From the NCBI GenBank assembly GCA_018985225.1, contig JADGIF010000012.1, forward strand, positions 1 through 42,895: a stretch of DNA of 42,895 bases, given 5' to 3'. A model generated the notes under the pieces. The model made no database searches. It was not told the DNA's origin and saw only the letters and a list, made by a program, of their open reading frames with translations. Below are positions 8,355-18,878 of this stretch, in pieces. Source of the DNA: Amoeboradix gromovi. Taxonomy: Eukaryota; Sanchytriomycota; Sanchytriomycetes; Sanchytriales; Sanchytriaceae. Position 1 is the stretch's first letter. Every line of letters starts with the position of its first letter. Made by a program: the position numbers and the translations under genes.

Positions 8355-11300
8355 TTACCTTGTTGCACAATCTTTAGTATACTCTTTAAACATTTAAACA
8401 GCATTACCCTTGTGTCTTTTGGAATCTCTATCTCTTGGTACTCCAAGATGTTTATTATCGTTGACATTAATCCAGTCATCTGCGTTAGCAATCCAGGTTT
8501 CTTGGATTTAATCCAATACCCTTTGCAATTTACTACGTATTCCAATACTATCATAATTCCTTGTGTTGTTGTTCTACGTTAGTATTTGTTTACTCTTTTA
8601 CTGGGATTGTTCTATTGTCTATCAACTCCAAATAGTACTGCTTGCATTGCTCTATCACTCTATTTAGAAGCCTATCATGTAATAGAGTCATTTGCTCATC
8701 TGTTAGTAAACTGGTTGTAAACAAAAACAGACTTTTTAGTGCTTCCAACTCTATCATGTCTTTACTTTGCTCTATGTCCCCGTTGTTGTATTTTAATCCT
8801 ATTGATTTGTAAAATGCTTCTTTATCTTCTCCCTTGTCTTTATCATTAGTTATTAAATAATCCAGTCCTATCATCCATTCTCCAATAATTGATCCGCTTA
8901 AATACCCATCAAGTACCAATGATTTAACATGGCTGCTCAGGGTATTTATATGCTGGCAATCGATTATATCGTCTGCTATTTGCAATACCATATATTCCTT
9001 ATACTTGTCAGGCAGTTTAGGCTCACTTTGAATGTATTTGTGGAACGATTTTAGCGTCATTTGCCATATGATTCCAATAGGTAACTTTTTAGAGGATTTT
9101 TCTCTTGTTATCGTTGCCAAGCTGTCCACAAATGCCATAAATCCTTCCAAGGCTACCTTCCATCTGCTTATACTGTTCATATATATCTTCATGATTTCCT
9201 TGTAATCCACAACTACCTCCATATCCGCAGTGTATTTAGTGTCCAATATCATTCCAATAATATCAAAGTAAGTTTCAATGATTTTTATGATATCAGGACT
9301 TGTCATTATCTTGTCTATTTTATTGTTAACTACTTTTATTAGCAGTTCTGTTATTAAACTTCCATTTCCTGCACTTATACTATCATTTTTGCTGTCTACC
9401 AGGACATACATCATCTCCAGCCACGGGATCATTTGGTGATCCATCCCGTATATAAAATGCATCCCTATCAATCGCTGTAGCGGCAACAGCTTGTTTAATT
9501 CCTTGCTGTATCCAACAACTATGTCGTTTAGATTGTTTGTGTTCACGCCAAATTCCCTTTTCAACATTAAATCGTGGTCCAATGCATATTTGTATATAGT
9601 GATTACTTTTGCAGCTATTTTGCTACTGTGGTCATTGCTACCAGGTTGCTTGTCTATATTATATACTGAGTATAACAATAGTTCCAGATAATATGTCAAT
9701 GCTTCTTGATTCTGATTTTCTAGCTCAATATTCAGGAGCTCTCTTACGTTACTAGTGCAAAACATACTGGTTATATTTCTGTCTTGTGCACTGTTGTTTC
9801 CCATGTCCATAATTAATATAATCCAGTATTTCAACAGTTGTACAAACACATCATTGTCTGCTGTATATCCCACAATCTTACAAATTACTTTGTTGTAGAA
9901 TTCATACACGAGTGGTATCCACTCATTACAATTGTCATTCCTTATTCCCAATATACCCTTGCCCGCAATTAATTCTCCGATAAACTTTAGCAAATTCTCT
10001 ATGCAAACTATTTGCACATCTACACAGTCTGCTTGCCATGTGGATTTAATCAATTCATCGTTCACTACTCCGAGTGCTGGTGGAACTGTAAAATCGTTGC
10101 TGAACACTCCTTCAAGTAGTTGCGCCAGAATATTTATATATTCGCTAAACGTAGATGCGCTAAATACAGATTCAAATTGCCTGCTAAATATCTTGATTGT
10201 GGTTTGTATGGATCCTACGCAAGTAGCCTTGTGTTTGATTAACGACTGTCGGCAAAGTGATTCTAATATCTTGAATTTGCACATGGAGAGCGAGGCAGAA
10301 GCATCCACCGCAGTGTCTGTAGTGCCTGTCAGCCTGTTCAAATGATCCATCAAATTCCAGTACCACGTAGTAGCCATATATGCAATGTTAGATTGCTTAT
10401 TACTTGCAAATCGCTCTATTACCTGTAACCATTTTAATATCAGGTTTGTTGTTGTCAGATTATCCAGATATTCATTATCAACCATACTTGCAAACTCAAA
10501 TAGCAGGGTGCTTGGATCTAGTACACTAGTGGTGCTTATAATAAAGCTGAACAGCTTACTATCAGTAATCTTGATTAACTGATTAAAAAGGGTTATGAAA
10601 TGGTTTTGAATATTCATGGGATTTTCTGACAGCACTTTCTTGTATCCATCAATGTAAGCATCAATGATTTCGCTGTTGTGATTTTCAACATTGTAACACT
10701 CGAACAAGAATAGATGAGTATAGACAGTAAATACAGACTGAAATACATCCAAATCAGTCATCAAAGCCATATTCTCACTAGAAAGCTTGATTAGTTTATT
10801 GATGTTACCATTTGGCTTTCTGTATTCAATTAACAGATAAGCAATCAATAAATCGGTAGAAAGAGTGACAAATAAGGTGTCAAACTGGGCAATTACAGTA
10901 TCCAGATAGTTTGGATGGATATAAAGCGCAAAAAGCGCGTTTGTGAGTAATCTGATAATCGATGAGGAACTTGTAAAGAGTAATGATGGTTTGATATCCA
11001 AATTAAATGATTTGGAGTGATTAATAGCATCCATGTATATCTGGCTTACCGGCTGGTTGTATTGACTGTTAATAATAGATTCCAAATGGTTGTTGCTGCT
11101 TATAACAGTGGCTATATTATCATTTGGACTATTTAAAGCACTGTTATAAGGGCTATTAATTGTGCTAGTAGGGCGACTTAATACACTGCTAGGACGAGTA
11201 TTAGTGGGAATGCATGCACAGATATTACTGCTTGTTAATAAAATCAGTTTATAAATGTTTTCATGATTGGGAACTACGGCGTGTATTAGTAGCAACGCCA

Positions 11301-12771
11301 TTGATAGATTAATTAGATCTCCAGTGTTAGCAATAGTGTTAGGAAAGATATCCATTATTAGCGCATCTGAATTAGTAATCGATTTGACTTTGAATAAGTA
11401 CTCATAATACATTTTAATTATATCAGTATATAATGGACACTGGTTATTATTAATCGTTAAAAGAGACTTGTAGTACTCGAGATAATCACTGTAAACTGGC
11501 AAAAGCATGGCAGAGTTGAAAGATTCAGGCAATTTGTCGAGTATACGTATAGAGATGGTAATCATATAATGCATGGGCAGTTCAGGTACATTATTGTCTG
11601 CTAAGTGGTCGATGTATAGCTGCTTGCTAGGTATTAGACTAAACTGATCATGACCGTAATTGGAAACAAAGGCATTAATTAGTTTAAAGCATAAACTACA
11701 ACAAGAGCCAACAACGTTTAGGGTAAATGACTCAGATATAAGATCGTAAAGACTGGCTATTAGTGGGGTATTGCAAACCAATTTATAGATTGCCTCAAGA
11801 GATAAAGAAGCTAAAATAACTGAGGAATCTAAAGATATAGTTTTGAATAGCATAGACAGTAATAATTCAGATTCAGTCTTTAATGTATCATGAAAAGAAG
11901 TAATCAGCTGAACGACAAGTAAAAGCGTACGAATAGCAATCGGATAAGGACACATTTCTTTTACCGAGTCACCAAACAACTGGATTATGGTTTTGCTAAA
12001 TGTAGCCAACAATTTAGTAAAATGTAAATTGTGAAGTTTCACCGAACAGTTAGTAAATATCAATTTGGTTATTTCTAGACCTAGCGACCGGGGTATCGGA
12101 GTTAAATATTTTAAATTGTATTCTACGTTTCCTACAATGTACATGACATCTTCCAGTACATCGTATGCTGTATTATCAGGGCACTTTTCAACAAAATTGG
12201 CAACAATTTGACGATAGGTGGCCCAGGCACTAGAAGTGACTAGTGAATCAATTTTCATAGACACTGGTATGTTCCATGATTCATCGCTAGGATGCTTAAA
12301 AGAAGCATTCAGATTTATCTGAAGCAGTTTATGCATTAGCACACATATCTGATGCATTGCAGCTGGAGACAACTCAAGTGCATAGAGATCAGAGCACGGC
12401 AGAGCAACCTGCACTAGTTTTAATTGCATTTCTTGCAAAAGATTGGCCTGTGAGCTGAAGAAACCACCGACATCCGCGCGCAAACAGTTGTGAAGCCAGA
12501 TGATGCATTCCTCCGCTAGTGCTACTTCAATTAATTTATAAGATATCATTCTTAGCAGAATAGTGAGTGCTAATATATTGGTTTTCGGCTGATTGAGTTG
12601 GAAAGTCTTTTGAAGTACAGCTTTCGCAGAAGATAGATTTTTTTGTTCTTGTCGTAATTCATAGACACATTGCTCTGCCGCTTCCTTAATATCCAGAAGC
12701 CTCCTTTTCTTAGCTTCATTCGACAAACTGGCTAAGTCTTGCTGTAAAAGGGTAGAACTTGCTAATGACAT
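8345..12771 (-). CDS. MON2: Mon2 homologue (Arf-GEF-related trafficking scaffold)
   Basis: The spliced product has 1468 residues: exon 1 8594-12771, a 20-nt intron 8574-8593, exon 2 8345-8573. The N-terminus (LQQDLASLSNEAKKR then IKEAAEQCVYELR) is the Mon2 DCB signature, and SLSLEAIYKLVCNTPLI fits the HUS region. No Sec7 catalytic domain is present, as in Mon2, which acts with Dop1 and flippases at the Golgi/endosome. Exon 2 restores the conserved tail (YQEIEIPKDTRVMLFKCLKS), like the basic Pro-Leu-Pro-Arg helix at the end of Mon2. The protein is slightly shorter than yeast Mon2 (about 1636). Start chosen at the ATG 12769-12771; the frame is open for nine more codons upstream but only to a TTG. 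A 65-nt intron from an upstream GTACTA would also fit the frame, but would delete coding sequence. Confidence 0.82.
8574..8593 (-). other. 20-nt spliceosomal intron in Mon2
   Basis: On the minus strand gtaaacaaatactaacgtag: GTAA donor, perfect TACTAAC branch site, TAG acceptor. Phase 2; removal joins GA to A and continues 76 codons in the Mon2 tail frame. A 28-nt donor eight bases upstream would put the tail out of frame, so the length is constrained by the reading frame. Confidence 0.8.
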
Positions 12772-12915
12772 GAAAAAGTATTTGAGCTTCTGTTTCAACT
12801 TTTAATACAGAAAACTGAAAATACAAAATGTAATACTACTGCCCAAATAAGCAACAGAAAGAGCTCTTATAATGGCAGGTATGGAACGCTATTCTGTAAA
12901 TTGCTTCATATAATA

Positions 12916-13803
12916 ATGCTTCACCAAAATGTAGGTCACTTTCTGATGCAACAAGTTGCGAAACATTTTTTTGACATCTGGAACACATTGCAGCCAAATG
13001 ACAAACTCAGTGAGTTGCATGTAGGTACACCGGCAGCTCAGTTGAGGCCTGATCTGCAAGAACTTTACACATACTTTATAAGGCAGCTGGAATCAAATGA
13101 AGAGATTACAGTGCTTGATTTAGAACATTTGCAAGGCAAGCAGGCTGCTTTTAAACAGAAGCTGATTGATGAGGAAAATAGTTACCTTGAAGTAAAAAAA
13201 TCTCACGAAGGTATTCTATTTGAGCTAGGAATAGAGATGGAGAGTATTCAAGCGGAGATGAAAAGCTCAATTTTTAAGGAAAAAGCCTACCAAGAAAACA
13301 CAAAAGTTATACTGCAGTTGTGCAGCAATGAACTAGAAAATTTCAAAACTCAGTTTGACGCAAGTAGCAGTTTAAAAATCATAGAAGCGACTAAATTATA
13401 TAAGGAACTCACCTTGGCAAATGAAGCTCAAATGCAAGAATGGATTGAAAAAAGACAGCGCATTCAAAAGGAAATAAAAGAGTGGGAGTCCAGGTATATG
13501 ACTGAGACAGATCTTAATTCATCAAATATCTTCTTGTTGAAATCGCAGTTGTTGCAGCTGAATGAAGATTATGATAAGCTGAATGCAAATCTCTCAGAAA
13601 TCACACCAGTATATGATAAAATTTTGTTTGATAAAGATGAGCAAGGTAAAATTGATTTTCAGGAGAGGCTATTATATTTATCACAGACAATCGCGGCTAA
13701 ACGAATACAGTCCACATGGAAACAATATAAGTCCCGTAAAACAGCAAACGCAAAGCCAAAATCGTCCAAAAAAGCTAAAAAAGGAACAAAGAAAAGCAAA
13801 TAG
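12916..13803 (+). CDS. IQ-motif coiled-coil protein, dynein regulatory complex DRC10 (IQCD)/DRC9-like
   Basis: A product of about 295 residues with a long central coiled coil, an IQ motif near residue 270 (AAKRIQSTWKQYKSRK) and a very basic Lys/Ser tail ending KKGTKKSK. Coiled coil plus one C-terminal IQ plus a Lys/Gly-rich tail is the layout of DRC10 (IQCD), a nexin-dynein regulatory complex subunit of motile flagella; DRC9 (IQCG) is the main alternative. The first ATG in frame is 12916. An upstream ATG at 12872 opens a 13-codon frame ending at 12913, or could join in frame through a 56-nt GT-AG intron (12879-12934), which I judge unlikely because that length is unlike the other introns. The gene diverges from Mon2 across about 145 bp. 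Confidence 0.6.
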   Translation: MLHQNVGHFLMQQVAKHFFDIWNTLQPNDKLSELHVGTPAAQLRPDLQELYTYFIRQLESNEEITVLDLEHLQGKQAAFKQKLIDEENSYLEVKKSHEGILFELGIEMESIQAEMKSSIFKEKAYQENTKVILQLCSNELENFKTQFDASSSLKIIEATKLYKELTLANEAQMQEWIEKRQRIQKEIKEWESRYMTETDLNSSNIFLLKSQLLQLNEDYDKLNANLSEITPVYDKILFDKDEQGKIDFQERLLYLSQTIAAKRIQSTWKQYKSRKTANAKPKSSKKAKKGTKKSK

Positions 13804-13893
13804 TATTTAGCTATCTAATAAACTATTTTTAACTTAAACTTTGGGCTAAATCTTTTTATTTATTTTGCGTTACTATGTGCAGGCCAGTGAAAA

Positions 13894-15648
13894 ATGAATT
13901 TGCTGAAAAAAATTAAACTGGGCTTGGATAGAATGAAGGACAGAGTGATGGAAATGATGAACTGCAGAAAGACCAGGGTTGAAGAAGAAGGGATAATTTC
14001 AAAGAAAGAATGCATTTCGCATGGTGCCGCAGTTGATGCATTTGCTGGTGACTGCAGGCCTGTTTTTGCTAGAATATCACCCAAGAATCCCAAGCTTATC
14101 ATGAAGTCCACAAACAATAGATGGAAAACTAAGCGCGTTACTGAAGGCTCGACTCTAACTGAGTTCAGCACTTACATAATTGCCGATTATGAGTTGAAAA
14201 AGGATCGCAACTCTGTATCCAGATCATCACCTTACAAAAACGCCAATGCTGCAGAATCTACCAAGTTTGGGGCCATTGGAATCTCGATAGAGCCTGAGAA
14301 ACATGAAAATGATACAGAATTGCATTTTTCTCTAGTCAATACATCAATAGTGGACAATAATAAGAGCTTTGAAGTTAGATCATTGGATCCTGGTGTTACC
14401 AACGAGAAAGTTTCAGGGCTCTTAAACATATCAGACCACTCTGAAAACATAGTACTTGCATATGACAATCACTACTTCAGAAAAGTTGACTCCCGGAATT
14501 TGGCGTGTGAGGAGACGATTCTGCATAACTCAGTTGTAAATTGCTTGTTTTTGAGCAAGCAGTCAGAATCCATGGACTCGCTAGTTGAAAAGTACTTGCA
14601 TATGGGATACAAAGAGAGCATTAAAAGCTTTTGTTTTACTGTACCTATAGAAATGGAGAGATTCAGTTCCACAAAACTTCTATTTCCATGTGCTACTAAT
14701 AAAAGTGCCATTTCTGATTCCTTCCCATTTTGTAGAGAAAATACAGAGATGGTTGAGTCAAATGATATAAATAAGCAAGAACCAGTAGAAATGCCGAAAG
14801 GTTTTGGTTTCTCAACTATTTCTAATACACACTCAGCATTTCCACCTTTGTTGAAAAAAATGAACAGTAATGAAGAGTTTAAATTTAGCAAAGAGCAACT
14901 AGCTGATGAATTATTCCTGCCTGCACTAGTTCACCCAGGAAACAAGGCGGTGCACAAAAAGAATTGGGGTGATGATCTTGGCGAGAGTATCTTAAGGTGC
15001 CCCAATAATAATGAAAAAAGTAGGGTCTTAGAGAATTTGAAAGGTGAAAATTGTGATTTATTGAATCTTAATGAGGTAAAATCGGAAGATAGCTTGGGGT
15101 ACGTGCTGGACGCGGAAGGGTTATCTATAGAGATCGAACCACGTTCTGAACTTGAACCAAACGCTTCAAACAAAATTTGCTGCCAGCCTGTAAAACAATA
15201 TGTGAGATCAGCATTACGTTATAGCATATTTGTCAATAGCGACCGCGCCAGAGAGGAAGAAATTTGTCCGAAAGTTGAAGTTCGATCATTAAAAATATCA
15301 AAATTCAATTTACCCCCACTGCGGACCAGAAACGAGTTCTTTGAAAGTGGATCCAAAGGCAGCACCATAAAAGAGCCCCATAGATTGGAAAACTCTTCCC
15401 ATACCGATAGAGCACCAGAGTTCTTTCCCTTGCATCTTTATAATTACACTGCAGTCAAAACCAAGTATACTGATATGGGGCTGTTGCAAAACTGTCTCTT
15501 AAATGCATTTTGTCTCCAAATGGAATCACACAAGCTAGATGAAGACAACCTGGCCCTTCGAGGAATTTGTTTCCGAAATCTCGCATATAGTCTGATGGTA
15601 ATGGAAGAAGAGTCTACTCCTCTAGTTATGGACGACTATTATACTTGA
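13894..15648 (+). CDS. Unrecognised 584-residue hydrophilic protein
   Basis: A long uninterrupted frame with an ATG start, 90 bp after the IQ/DRC gene on the same strand. I do not recognise a domain. It is rich in Ser, Glu, Asn and Lys, with scattered Cys and no membrane segment, signal peptide or clear repeat. The N-terminus is basic and Met-rich (MNLLKKIKLGLDRMKDRVME). A predicted ordered end (VKTKYTDMGLLQNCLLNAFC ... FRNLAYSLMVMEEES) may be helical. The rest looks disordered, as in regulatory or lineage-specific proteins. The frame length and position make it a real gene; the function is unknown. Confidence 0.7.
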   Translation: MNLLKKIKLGLDRMKDRVMEMMNCRKTRVEEEGIISKKECISHGAAVDAFAGDCRPVFARISPKNPKLIMKSTNNRWKTKRVTEGSTLTEFSTYIIADYELKKDRNSVSRSSPYKNANAAESTKFGAIGISIEPEKHENDTELHFSLVNTSIVDNNKSFEVRSLDPGVTNEKVSGLLNISDHSENIVLAYDNHYFRKVDSRNLACEETILHNSVVNCLFLSKQSESMDSLVEKYLHMGYKESIKSFCFTVPIEMERFSSTKLLFPCATNKSAISDSFPFCRENTEMVESNDINKQEPVEMPKGFGFSTISNTHSAFPPLLKKMNSNEEFKFSKEQLADELFLPALVHPGNKAVHKKNWGDDLGESILRCPNNNEKSRVLENLKGENCDLLNLNEVKSEDSLGYVLDAEGLSIEIEPRSELEPNASNKICCQPVKQYVRSALRYSIFVNSDRAREEEICPKVEVRSLKISKFNLPPLRTRNEFFESGSKGSTIKEPHRLENSSHTDRAPEFFPLHLYNYTAVKTKYTDMGLLQNCLLNAFCLQMESHKLDEDNLALRGICFRNLAYSLMVMEEESTPLVMDDYYT

Positions 15649-15907
15649 AATAGGTTTAGTCAAATTTCAATGAGAAATGGTCCACAAACTGGAAAACCCC
15701 ACTAATCAAATGTATTGCGTACAAATGTCCTATATTATATCATTTGCGCTTTTGGCGGCAGCTCGTTGTTACCGATCCTCTACTTTCAGTCTAACCTCAA
15801 GAGCAAGCAAATCAGGGTCCTTGTATCAACTGCATACACTAGTTTCCTGCTCTGGATACCGCAGTGGTCTGTTGGTGTGCGTCTACAGTTTTTGTGACCG
15901 TAATAAA

Positions 15908-16114
15908 TCATATTTTACCAATTTGTTTTAGCATGCTGTATAGATCCCATGCACCCACAATCTGAGCTACGTCATTTTAGTATCATACTGTACAAGATCC
16001 AAGATCGTAGCGAGTGCATCTATTTTCACAGGCTTTCTGAAGTTGCACTCCAGGCCAATTAAGCAGCATATCTATCAGCATTTGTGTCTGTTGTTTTAGT
16101 GCTGCGTGTGACAT
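15908..16114 (-). CDS. Possible small spliced gene, about 60 residues
   Basis: Inferred, not certain. From the ATG at 16112-16114 the minus strand reads MSHAALKQQTQMLIDMLLNW and on to a Cys-containing end, then meets an intron-like string GTATGATACTAAAATGACGT-AG (15969-15990 area) with the TACTAA branch motif seen in the proven introns. Two splice choices (GTACAG to GTAG, or GTATGA to CTCAG) both continue in frame as IVGAWDLYSMLKQIGKI and stop at 15908-15910. A CCAAT pair lies about 95-110 bp upstream. I recognise no family. Confidence 0.35.
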
Positions 16115-16208
16115 CTTGGTCTATGACGAACGCTGAATTTGATACCTCTGTAAACCCACCTCCATGTTGTTTGCAAAATCCTGTAAAACAACGGCAATGA
16201 TGCCATAA

Positions 16209-16224
16209 ATTGGCCAACTATTGG
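16209..16224 (-). promoter_or_regulatory. CCAAT box pair with no annotated gene
   Basis: Two minus-strand CCAAT boxes (ATTGG at 16209-16213 and 16220-16224 on the plus strand), spaced like those at 1206 and 4578. They point at the possible small minus-strand gene that starts at 16114, or at an ATG at 16165 with a short frame. Confidence 0.4.
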
Positions 16225-16258
16225 TTACTCAGACATTCAGCTGAACACATGCACTCAT

Positions 16259-16489
16259 CTAGCTCCCCTTTCCAAACTGGACATATTGAGGGAACAAAAA
16301 GTCACCCACAGACTCGGCTTTACCATCGGGACTGGTTGCATCGTTTCTTTCATAATTAGGCTTTAGTTCTCCTGAACATTTTGTTTTCTTGACACTCTTA
16401 GTTGAATTATTTGTGGTGATTAAGTTGGTATAGGTTAAATAACTGAGAATGTGGTTGACGAAACAAGGGTTGACATAGGTCTGCCTCAT
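16259..16489 (-). CDS. Possible 76-residue protein, unrecognised
   Basis: An ATG-started frame (MRQTYVNPCFVNHILSYL ...) with a Lys/Asn-rich middle. It ends 35-50 bp before the minus-strand CCAAT pair, so it would be the upstream neighbour of the small gene at 15908-16114. No family is recognised, there is no partner copy in the window, and a frame of this length can occur by chance in AT-rich DNA. Low confidence. Confidence 0.25.
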   Translation of the reverse strand: MRQTYVNPCFVNHILSYLTYTNLITTNNSTKSVKKTKCSGELKPNYERNDATSPDGKAESVGDFLFPQYVQFGKGS

Positions 16490-16544
16490 GTGTGACCAAC
16501 AGGGATGAATTACTTAGATTCAGAAGATTTATGCCATTGCTCCT

Positions 16545-17098
16545 CGCTAAAAGTCCTGATTTCCGAGAAAATCGAGAATTTCCACAGAGAATCTAGCAAA
16601 GCTAGATGCTCCGTTACAGTGGCTGGTCACTCTTGCAATACCCTGAGGCGGGGTTGAATAAGGGTACATATACCTGATGTATATGTTCCTTGCTGCCATA
16701 TGATCTCTATCTATCTTCAAATGACACTTTGTACAGGTTCAGGTTTCTAAATTAGTTTTCTTTAGAGTGGCATACCTTGTACATATCTTACTAGTAAATG
16801 CATCATTATATTCAACCATCGTCTTTCCTCTTTGTTTGCACTTGAACTTCAAGCGTTCTTTGAATAAATTGTGCAGATATCTTATAGGCATTGAAAGACA
16901 ACTAATTTTCCCATGTTTGCACCAGTTCCTCAACGTTGATGAATGTATGCTGTGCCTGCTAGTTATTTCTTTAGAATTGATTTACCATTTGCGAAAAGGA
17001 AGAATATCGAGTGTTTAAGGTATTAGAAAAATCTGGAAAAGTCTTGAAATTATACAAAAATGCATACAAATTCGCGATAAATGATTTATTCAAGAAAA
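16545..17098 (+). repeat. Dispersed element copy 4 (long form)
   Basis: Head at about 16553-16650 (GATTTCCGAG, then GAATTTCCACAGAGA). Middle ATATGATCTCTATCTATCTT then CAAATGACACTTTG (16699-16732) is the best match to copies 3 and 6. An inner block AACGTTGATGAATGT (16932-16946) resembles copy 2, and the tail is at about 17055-17098 (ATTCGCGATAAATGATTTAT). The short reading frames inside it on both strands are not credible genes. Confidence 0.7.
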
Positions 17099-17364
17099 CA
17101 ATCGAGCTGTACTCAAATAAAAAGGATCTTCTATAATCCCCGTAATTGATCTAAAATGAGTCTCTTAGGGCCCCAATAGTGAGAAAGTCTTGCATGTACA
17201 TATTTGGAATAGATCTCTATTTTTATCATAAGATGTTCATGTAATTTTCTGGAACTTACAGTTTATGAGATTTGAAGGCATTTACCTTTATATGGTATCT
17301 TTTTACAGTTTCTTAATGGTCATTTGTATTGGTATCACCAAATGATACTGACGTACGAAACAAG

Positions 17365-18417
17365 ATGTATTTTTACTTATCATTTCTAAACAACCTGCAA
17401 ATGCTATACCATGGATCGTTTAAAGAAATGAATGTATATTCCTCAATTCATAACTATGCAGAGTGGCCTGGTATTTCAGTCAGTGATGCTCAAGTTTTTG
17501 TGGTAGATAACAGTTTAATGGAACTACAGCATTTATTAATCAAAGTACAGACATGGTATAACGCCAATGCAAACATATATAGCTCTCCTACTACGACTGA
17601 CCTTTTTTCTTTCGACCAATTAAAAGACGTTGCAATAGTCTCAATTCCAAATTTATCCATAAAATCAACATGTATTGCCGATGTGTTCCTTAAATACAAT
17701 ACAATGGATATTATTCCCATTACTTTCAAACCTGTCAAAAGTTTTGAATCAAAAAACAAACCACTATCAGCTGACTTAAATTATTTTTGGCAAGTTAATA
17801 ACATCGTTCAAAATGCCTTATTTCTGACAAGAGAATCTCTTGATTCTTCAATTAACAGACTTCCTATGACCAGCGAACAATTTATAATTAAAAAGATTCA
17901 GAAATTCTGTAATATTGAGCTTATACCTATCTCCATTTACGAGAACAATGTTGTTTGCAAGATAAATTCTAAAAATCCCACTTCTCTTATTTCCACTTCG
18001 TTCAACAATCATCATTCTTTCGCTAATCGTTCATTCAAGTCTGAAAGTGCAGGTGCTATTGCAGGTTTATTTGACCTAATCCGATTTTTCAAGCTTCACC
18101 GCAGTGACTCCAAAGTGGCGTTTGTATTTTTCTCTTCTGAATCCTTGGGCCACAAAGGCTCTAAGCATTTCTTTGATCTCTATCCCATATCTGATTTCAC
18201 CCATCATGTGCATTTGAATCATTTGTTTAATTTGTTTTATTGGCAGTACACTGATTCCATACAGCTTAACTTTTACAACCGCTTTATTCCTACTGTAGTA
18301 TCAAACATAGACTCAAGTTCTCCCGATTTAGGTATTTTATCAATGAATATAAACCATAGTGTCATATCTTCAAATCTTGACGCTGTTGTGCACGCCATTA
18401 ACCAATTTAGCAAATAG
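17365..18417 (+). CDS. Nicastrin/nicalin-like M28-fold protein, truncated
   Basis: About 350 residues. The start VRNKMYFYLSFLNN resembles the beginning of nicastrin. The blocks SLISTSFNNHHSFANRSF, ESAGAIAGLFDLIRFF and VAFVFFSSESLGHKGSKHFF align with the nicastrin/nicalin segment that carries an M28 aminopeptidase fold without the zinc site. Nicastrin is the ectodomain subunit of gamma-secretase; nicalin is an ER translocon partner. The C-terminal half and its transmembrane helix are missing. No signal peptide is in frame: a hydrophobic frame (ATG at 17265, IYLYMVSFYSFLMVICIG) lies just upstream in another frame, and I could not join it with a canonical short intron. Start 17365 is the first ATG; the frame is open 12 codons further to a TTG. 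The family call is tentative. Confidence 0.5.
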   Translation: MYFYLSFLNNLQMLYHGSFKEMNVYSSIHNYAEWPGISVSDAQVFVVDNSLMELQHLLIKVQTWYNANANIYSSPTTTDLFSFDQLKDVAIVSIPNLSIKSTCIADVFLKYNTMDIIPITFKPVKSFESKNKPLSADLNYFWQVNNIVQNALFLTRESLDSSINRLPMTSEQFIIKKIQKFCNIELIPISIYENNVVCKINSKNPTSLISTSFNNHHSFANRSFKSESAGAIAGLFDLIRFFKLHRSDSKVAFVFFSSESLGHKGSKHFFDLYPISDFTHHVHLNHLFNLFYWQYTDSIQLNFYNRFIPTVVSNIDSSSPDLGILSMNINHSVISSNLDAVVHAINQFSK

Positions 18418-18530
18418 TAAAATTTATAAAACAGTGACCATTTGAATCTTCCAATGTAAAAATGACTTAGTCTAACGTTTACAGAAGTGTCTCATATCCC
18501 ATTACCTGGTTGTATTGCAAAACAGTTGTA

Positions 18531-18856
18531 CTATTGATACTCTTCTATCATTCGGACATTATATGGCTCCAATAATGGTTCATTATATTTGTATCCTCTT
18601 TGAATAGTTTGAGCATTGTAACTTCTTAGGCGCCATTTTTGCGGTCCAGAAGATATGTGAATGACTCTCTTTGATTTCTTTCTTTTGTTCATCGTTGGGA
18701 AAATGTTCAAATGCATTTCTTTTTAGTAAATATCAGATCCAACTTGATGCCAAGTTTGCACAAATTCACGTGGACCCTTGCTAATGTGGTAGATTCTATT
18801 AAATAATTTATTACTTTTAGTCTTAACAGAGCTTTTGTTTCAGTGCTTGACCACAT
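18531..18856 (-). pseudogene. Coding-like but broken or unresolved small gene
   Basis: On the minus strand, an ATG (18856) 22 bp past the Ubr1 stop opens a 48-codon frame (MWSSTETKALLRL...). An adjacent frame gives PREFVQTWHQVGSDIY, a TAA, then KEMHLNIFPTMNKRKKSKRV and a basic tail to the stop at 18531. The coding look on both sides of the TAA suggests a frame broken by unrecognised tiny introns, or a decayed gene. A GTAA...TTTAATAG string of 19 nt (about 18796-18814) resembles the proven introns but does not restore one frame. No family is recognised. Confidence 0.3.
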
Positions 18857-18878
18857 TTTAAATTTAATCTCTCATTTA

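Noticed and set aside
12872-12934. 56-nt intron giving an earlier start for the IQ/DRC gene
   Set aside because: GT-AG and frame fit, but the length and lack of a TACTAA motif differ from the supported introns; the ATG at 12916 is simpler.
16739-17018. Overlapping frames on both strands in copy 4
   Set aside because: Within the repeat; the two strands shadow one another and no family is recognised.
18416-18433. 18-nt GTAAAATT...ACAG string at the nicastrin-like stop
   Set aside because: It would add only eight residues, ends in CAG and lacks the branch motif.
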